From contig JALIRH010000004.1 of NCBI GenBank assembly GCA_023055505.1, positions 19,711,368 through 19,775,367 of the forward strand: 64,000 bases of DNA, read 5' to 3'. The notes under the pieces were generated by a model that had not been told where the DNA came from, ran no database searches, and saw nothing but the letters and a program-made list of their open reading frames with translations. A program made the position numbers and the translations under genes. This DNA comes from Callipepla californica brunnescens. Lineage: Eukaryota; Chordata; Aves; Galliformes; Odontophoridae. Positions within the stretch are counted from its first letter, which is position 1, and every line of letters starts with the position of its first letter. Of the stretch, positions 62,201-64,000 are shown piece by piece.

Positions 62201-63005
62201 GAGCACAGTGGCATACAGGCAGCAAACCATCTTATTACACTCAACGGTCACCTTAATTTTAAGCTCTAGAATTACGGTAGGAGAGGAAGGTAATAAGATA
62301 TAGATCATATCATCTGGGCAAAGGCACCTTCTCCAACAGCTGAGTACAATTCAAAATTGAGATTCCTAGGCACTCCATCTTATACAACAGAATGATAAAT
62401 ATAAATCAGCTGAATGACAAACACACTGTAGCCACTTATCTAATGTGGTTGTACTGCATTACGAATGGATGGTTTAAGTCATTGTTAATCCTTCTCTGCT
62501 TTGAAGTATAAAGCCTAGTAGGATACAGAAGAAAATAAAAAGGAAGGGAATGGCAATCAAGGATATTTCATAAGAGGACATATAAGCACCATTTTATTTC
62601 TACTGATGAGAAGCCTGACATGTTGGAGATCCACCCTGCAAAGAATCATCATGGGTTCCCCAGAACCTAAGGAACCAAGAGATCAATTTGCGTACTGTTC
62701 CACTTAGAACACAGACTTAGTAAAAACTTGGAATCTAAGGTAGCATTATAGTTAACCCAAACTTTCCCCTGGTTATAAATATTTTGATTGATCACTACAG
62801 GACTTGTTTCACACAGGTGCATTAGCAAAAAGTCATTGCCAAACAGATCAACTAAGAAATGCTGACTTAAAGGCAGCGTTACAACTTGTCTTACCTGACA
62901 GTGATAATATCCACTCTCCTTTCTCTCCTTCCTTTGGAAAAGTACAGCTGCCAGAAAAGGCAGCACTTTGGGTGGAACTGAGCCCCGCAGCACCCCATGG
63001 AACAT
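45262..63005 (-). CDS. PLA2G4F: Cytosolic phospholipase A2 zeta, complete coding region in 20 exons (852 residues)
   Basis: Seen: 20 exons with GT-AG borders join into 2559 nt (852 codons plus TGA); human PLA2G4F is 849 residues. A hydrophobic-basic leader ([16 protein letters not shown]) matches the human leader. C2 domain 38-164, linker to about 305, catalytic domain to the end. Oxyanion glycines G363-G365 with R367, nucleophile S395 in G-I-S-G-S-T-W, catalytic D680 in [18 protein letters not shown] and the C-terminal F-G-D-F-V-I are F-type signatures. Known: PLA2G4F is a calcium-dependent phospholipase acting on membrane glycerophospholipids after C2-driven translocation. It is the furthest upstream of the three tandem genes. 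The frame has no stop, frameshift or lost catalytic residue. Confidence 0.95.
45668..45854 (-). CDS. PLA2G4F: PLA2G4F coding exon 19
   Basis: 187 nt, phase 0 to 1, residues 715-777: [17 protein letters not shown]. Donor GTAAGG. Confidence 0.94.
46421..46587 (-). CDS. PLA2G4F: PLA2G4F coding exon 18 (catalytic aspartate)
   Basis: 167 nt, phase 1 to 0, residues 659-714: [14 protein letters not shown] with D680. Donor GTAGGA. Confidence 0.96.
46902..47096 (-). CDS. PLA2G4F: PLA2G4F coding exon 17
   Basis: 195 nt, phase 1 to 1, residues 594-659: [11 protein letters not shown] and L-H-K-D-Y-V. Donor GTAAAT. Confidence 0.94.
47515..47537. repeat. Poly-A run
   Basis: About 23 A on the plus strand in a PLA2G4F intron. 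Confidence 0.9.
47739..47846 (-). CDS. PLA2G4F: PLA2G4F coding exon 16
   Basis: 108 nt, phase 1 to 1, residues 558-594: [13 protein letters not shown], a clear F-type signature. Donor GTAAGA. Confidence 0.95.
48757..48894 (-). CDS. PLA2G4F: PLA2G4F coding exon 15
   Basis: 138 nt, phase 1 to 1, residues 512-558: [12 protein letters not shown] and F-D-S-E-F-F-M-G, with Asp where most family members have Gly. Donor GTATGA. Confidence 0.95.
49456..49570 (-). CDS. PLA2G4F: PLA2G4F coding exon 14
   Basis: 115 nt, phase 0 to 1, residues 474-512: K-L-S-D-Q-Q-E-A-V and Q-N-P-Y-P-I-Y (Tyr where E-type has Leu, as in human F). Donor GTATGA. Confidence 0.95.
50134..50356 (-). CDS. PLA2G4F: PLA2G4F coding exon 13
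   Basis: 223 nt, phase 2 to 0, residues 399-473: [16 protein letters not shown] and [11 protein letters not shown]. Donor GTAAAA. Confidence 0.95.
51270..51289. repeat. Poly-A run
   Basis: About 19 A in the PLA2G4F intron between coding exons 13 and 12. The rest of this 1.2-kb intron shows nothing recognisable. Confidence 0.85.
51520..51656 (-). CDS. PLA2G4F: PLA2G4F coding exon 12 (oxyanion hole and nucleophile serine)
   Basis: 137 nt, phase 0 to 2, residues 354-399. [10 protein letters not shown] and L-S-G-I-S-G-S-T-W: canonical group IV motif with S395. Donor GTAAGT. Confidence 0.97.
52344..52479 (-). CDS. PLA2G4F: PLA2G4F coding exon 11 (catalytic domain entry)
   Basis: 136 nt, phase 2 to 0, residues 308-353: [10 protein letters not shown]. 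Donor GTATTG, acceptor TATTTCAG. Confidence 0.95.
53259..53296 (-). CDS. PLA2G4F: PLA2G4F coding exon 10
   Basis: 38 nt, phase 0 to 2, residues 296-308: [12 protein letters not shown]. Donor GTGAGT. Confidence 0.9.
53763..53876 (-). CDS. PLA2G4F: PLA2G4F coding exon 9 (linker)
   Basis: 114 nt, phase 0, residues 258-295. N-S-L-P-I-G-K-K and S-L-G-E end this exon. Longer than the 87-nt E-type counterpart. Donor GTAATG. Confidence 0.9.
54136..54305 (-). CDS. PLA2G4F: PLA2G4F coding exon 8 (linker)
   Basis: 170 nt, phase 1 to 0, residues 201-257. Contains L-S-V-P-G-A-Y, shared with human, and F-V-F-H-V. Donor GTAAGG. Confidence 0.93.
54606..54672 (-). CDS. PLA2G4F: PLA2G4F coding exon 7
   Basis: 67 nt, phase 0 to 1, residues 179-201: [11 protein letters not shown], as in human PLA2G4F. 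Donor GTACTA. Confidence 0.9.
55828..55870 (-). CDS. PLA2G4F: PLA2G4F coding exon 6
   Basis: 43 nt, phase 2 to 0, residues 164-178, ending L-T-N-G-V-L-V. Donor GTGAGT. Confidence 0.94.
56067..56107 (-). CDS. PLA2G4F: PLA2G4F coding exon 5 (last C2 strand)
   Basis: 41 nt, phase 0 to 2, residues 151-164: [13 protein letters not shown]. Donor GTGAGT. Confidence 0.94.
56650..56745 (+). mobile_element. CR1 LINE 3'-end fragment
   Basis: GGCAGGGGGGTTGGAACTAG, then ATGACCTTTAAGG and a diverged ATTCTGTAA tail on the plus strand is the CR1 3' end. It sits in the PLA2G4F intron between coding exons 5 and 4. Confidence 0.88.
57432..57560 (-). CDS. PLA2G4F: PLA2G4F coding exon 4 (C2 loop 3)
   Basis: 129 nt, phase 0, residues 108-150: [13 protein letters not shown]. 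One codon shorter than in the E-type genes. Donor GTTAGT. Confidence 0.94.
58363..58499 (-). CDS. PLA2G4F: PLA2G4F coding exon 3 (C2 loops 1-2)
   Basis: 137 nt, phase 1 to 0, residues 62-107. L-S-K-A-D-C-Y-V and N-P-E-W-N-E-T-F. Donor GTAAGG, acceptor TGCTCTAG. Confidence 0.95.
58840..58869. repeat. 15-bp tandem duplication
   Basis: TTAACCTGTAGGTTG twice in direct succession in a PLA2G4F intron. Confidence 0.9.
59038..59110 (-). CDS. PLA2G4F: PLA2G4F coding exon 2 (C2 strand 1)
   Basis: 73 nt, phase 0 to 1, residues 38-62: [19 protein letters not shown]. Donor GTGAGT, acceptor GTCTTTTCAG. Confidence 0.95.
59111..62894. other. PLA2G4F first coding intron
   Basis: 3.8 kb between coding exons 2 and 1. 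Holds an uninterrupted 31-base A run (59220-59250) and A-rich tracts at 62070-62099. No further exon or recognisable transposon seen. Confidence 0.6.
59220..59250. repeat. 31-base poly-A run
   Basis: Uninterrupted A on the plus strand (T on the sense strand of PLA2G4F), about 110 bases upstream of coding exon 2. Confidence 0.95.
62895..63005 (-). CDS. PLA2G4F: PLA2G4F coding exon 1 (start exon)
   Basis: 111 nt, 37 residues, phase 0, donor GTAAGA. The start follows a T19 tract and CCC and has a weak Kozak context, but an in-frame TAG lies just upstream and the encoded leader matches human PLA2G4F, so I keep it. A second ATG 7 bases in is out of frame and stays open through the exon. Confidence 0.85.
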
Positions 63006-64000
63006 GGGAAAAAAAAAAAAAAAAAAGTCTAGTTGCCTCAGTGGTAAACCTGACCAAAAAACCGCAGAAGAATCCCCAGACGTCTGGCTGTGAAGAGTTG
63101 CTCGCTACAGGCTTGGCCTGAAGTTGCAGCTGGAATGAAGCCCGGTCCTGCGTGAAAAGCGGAGGTGTGGCCTGGACTTGCCAAACAGCCCAGTTCTAAG
63201 CGTCACTGGCTTTTTAAATACTGGTGAAAGAGCAGCAAAGCAGAGCTGGACAGGGAAGCTCTGGCTAGGAGGAAGCATTGCTGTGATTAGGCCACAACCT
63301 CTAAACTCCATTCTGGATTTTCTTTCAGAGTTCCAGTGACCTTATTTAAGACTTGCGCTGGAATTTGGAAAGAGTTTGAAACCATCCACAATCAAAGAAT
63401 ATTTTTAAATAAAAAATTTCAATTCCTGTTAGCTTTGAATGTATCATTGACTGGAGCTGTTCAGAAAGAGACGTTTCAGAGAGCACTGAATGGAGACACT
63501 TTGGTCTACCTTTGGATGCATCAGAGAACAGCAATCCAACACCACATCTAACTCTTCACTATGTGAGCAGTCCGCACAAGTCTCACCTTTATTCTCCTTC
63601 CCTCACAGCACTGTCCTGATTCTTCCTCGGAAGTTTCTTGAAACACTGTACAATGGCTTAGATCTATTGTGCTTTCAGAAATATCCTAGTAGTAACTGTT
63701 TGCTGGAAGTGATGAGGTTTTTAACAGCTGCTGGCAGCTGGCTCACTTGCAGGCTTTTATTAGTGTCAACTGAAACAGGAGACAAAAAAAAATTGTTTCA
63801 ACGGTTAGATAGTACTATCAGATATGAAAGCCAGCAGTATAGCACGTCACTAACACAGGTAAACATGAGAACGTGACACATTCCTAGCAAGATCCCATTA
63901 ATTAATCATTTCCTGTTGTTAGTTATCAGTCACTAGATTAGAACTTAAGAAAATTAAGAAAATATAGGCACTGGTATTTGGAGTACAAACAAGTCAGTAC
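63006..64000. other. PLA2G4F 5' flank
   Basis: A T19 tract on the minus strand (63027-63009) lies directly before the start codon. No clear TATA box, no CpG island and no neighbouring gene (in human this side leads towards VPS39) can be recognised in this kilobase. Confidence 0.5.

Noticed and set aside
63336..63876. Plus-strand open frames at the right edge as a neighbouring gene
   Set aside because: No recognisable domain and no match to genes expected beside this cluster.
1..64000. CRISPR array, tRNA, rRNA or bacterial-type operon
   Set aside because: No spaced direct repeats or RNA folds seen, and the sequence is clearly vertebrate nuclear DNA with spliced genes.

Overview
This is a vertebrate nuclear window, almost certainly from a bird and most likely a galliform such as chicken. 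It is intron-rich and AT-rich, it carries several CR1 LINE fragments, and it holds one copy of a short mariner element that resembles the chicken Galluhop family.

The gene content is a tandem array of cytosolic phospholipase A2 (group IV, PLA2G4) genes, all on the minus strand. I rebuilt them exon by exon from GT-AG splice sites, reading phase and protein similarity. From right to left (the direction of transcription) they are: (1) PLA2G4F, 63005 to 45262, 20 coding exons, complete, 852 residues; (2) a PLA2G4E-type gene, 36197 to 17965, 21 coding exons, complete, 842 residues; (3) the 5' part of a second PLA2G4E-type paralogue, starting at 10477, whose first six coding exons (start codon, linker, whole C2 domain) lie in the window and whose catalytic domain lies beyond the left edge. 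Both complete reading frames close exactly (2559 and 2529 nt including the stop), which strongly supports the exon borders.

The three genes share one exon plan. The same exon lengths recur at the same intron phases (73, 137, 132 or 129, 41, 43 ... 136, 137, 223, 115, 138, 108 ... 167), as expected for old tandem duplicates. Each protein has a short leader and a C2 domain for calcium-dependent membrane binding. The two complete genes also have the linker and the catalytic domain with a Ser-Asp dyad. PLA2G4F has the canonical G-I-S-G-S nucleophile motif. The PLA2G4E-type gene reads G-L-S-A-T, an unusual change just after the nucleophile. The two E-type genes share a private 27-nt first coding exon starting Met-Gly-Ser; in the partial paralogue this fits an N-myristoylation motif.

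The intergenic stretches (10.5-18.0 kb, 36.2-45.3 kb, 63.0-64.0 kb) hold candidate promoters, CR1 fragments, the mariner element, a possible LTR-type remnant, a 24-base G run and simple repeats, but no other gene I can support. The layout matches the amniote PLA2G4E/D/F block (human 15q15). I saw no tRNA, rRNA, CRISPR array or intact mobile element, and no convincing new biological system. The most useful observations are the altered nucleophile motif, the E-type duplication with its divergent leaders, and an intronic coiled-coil-like open frame in PLA2G4F.
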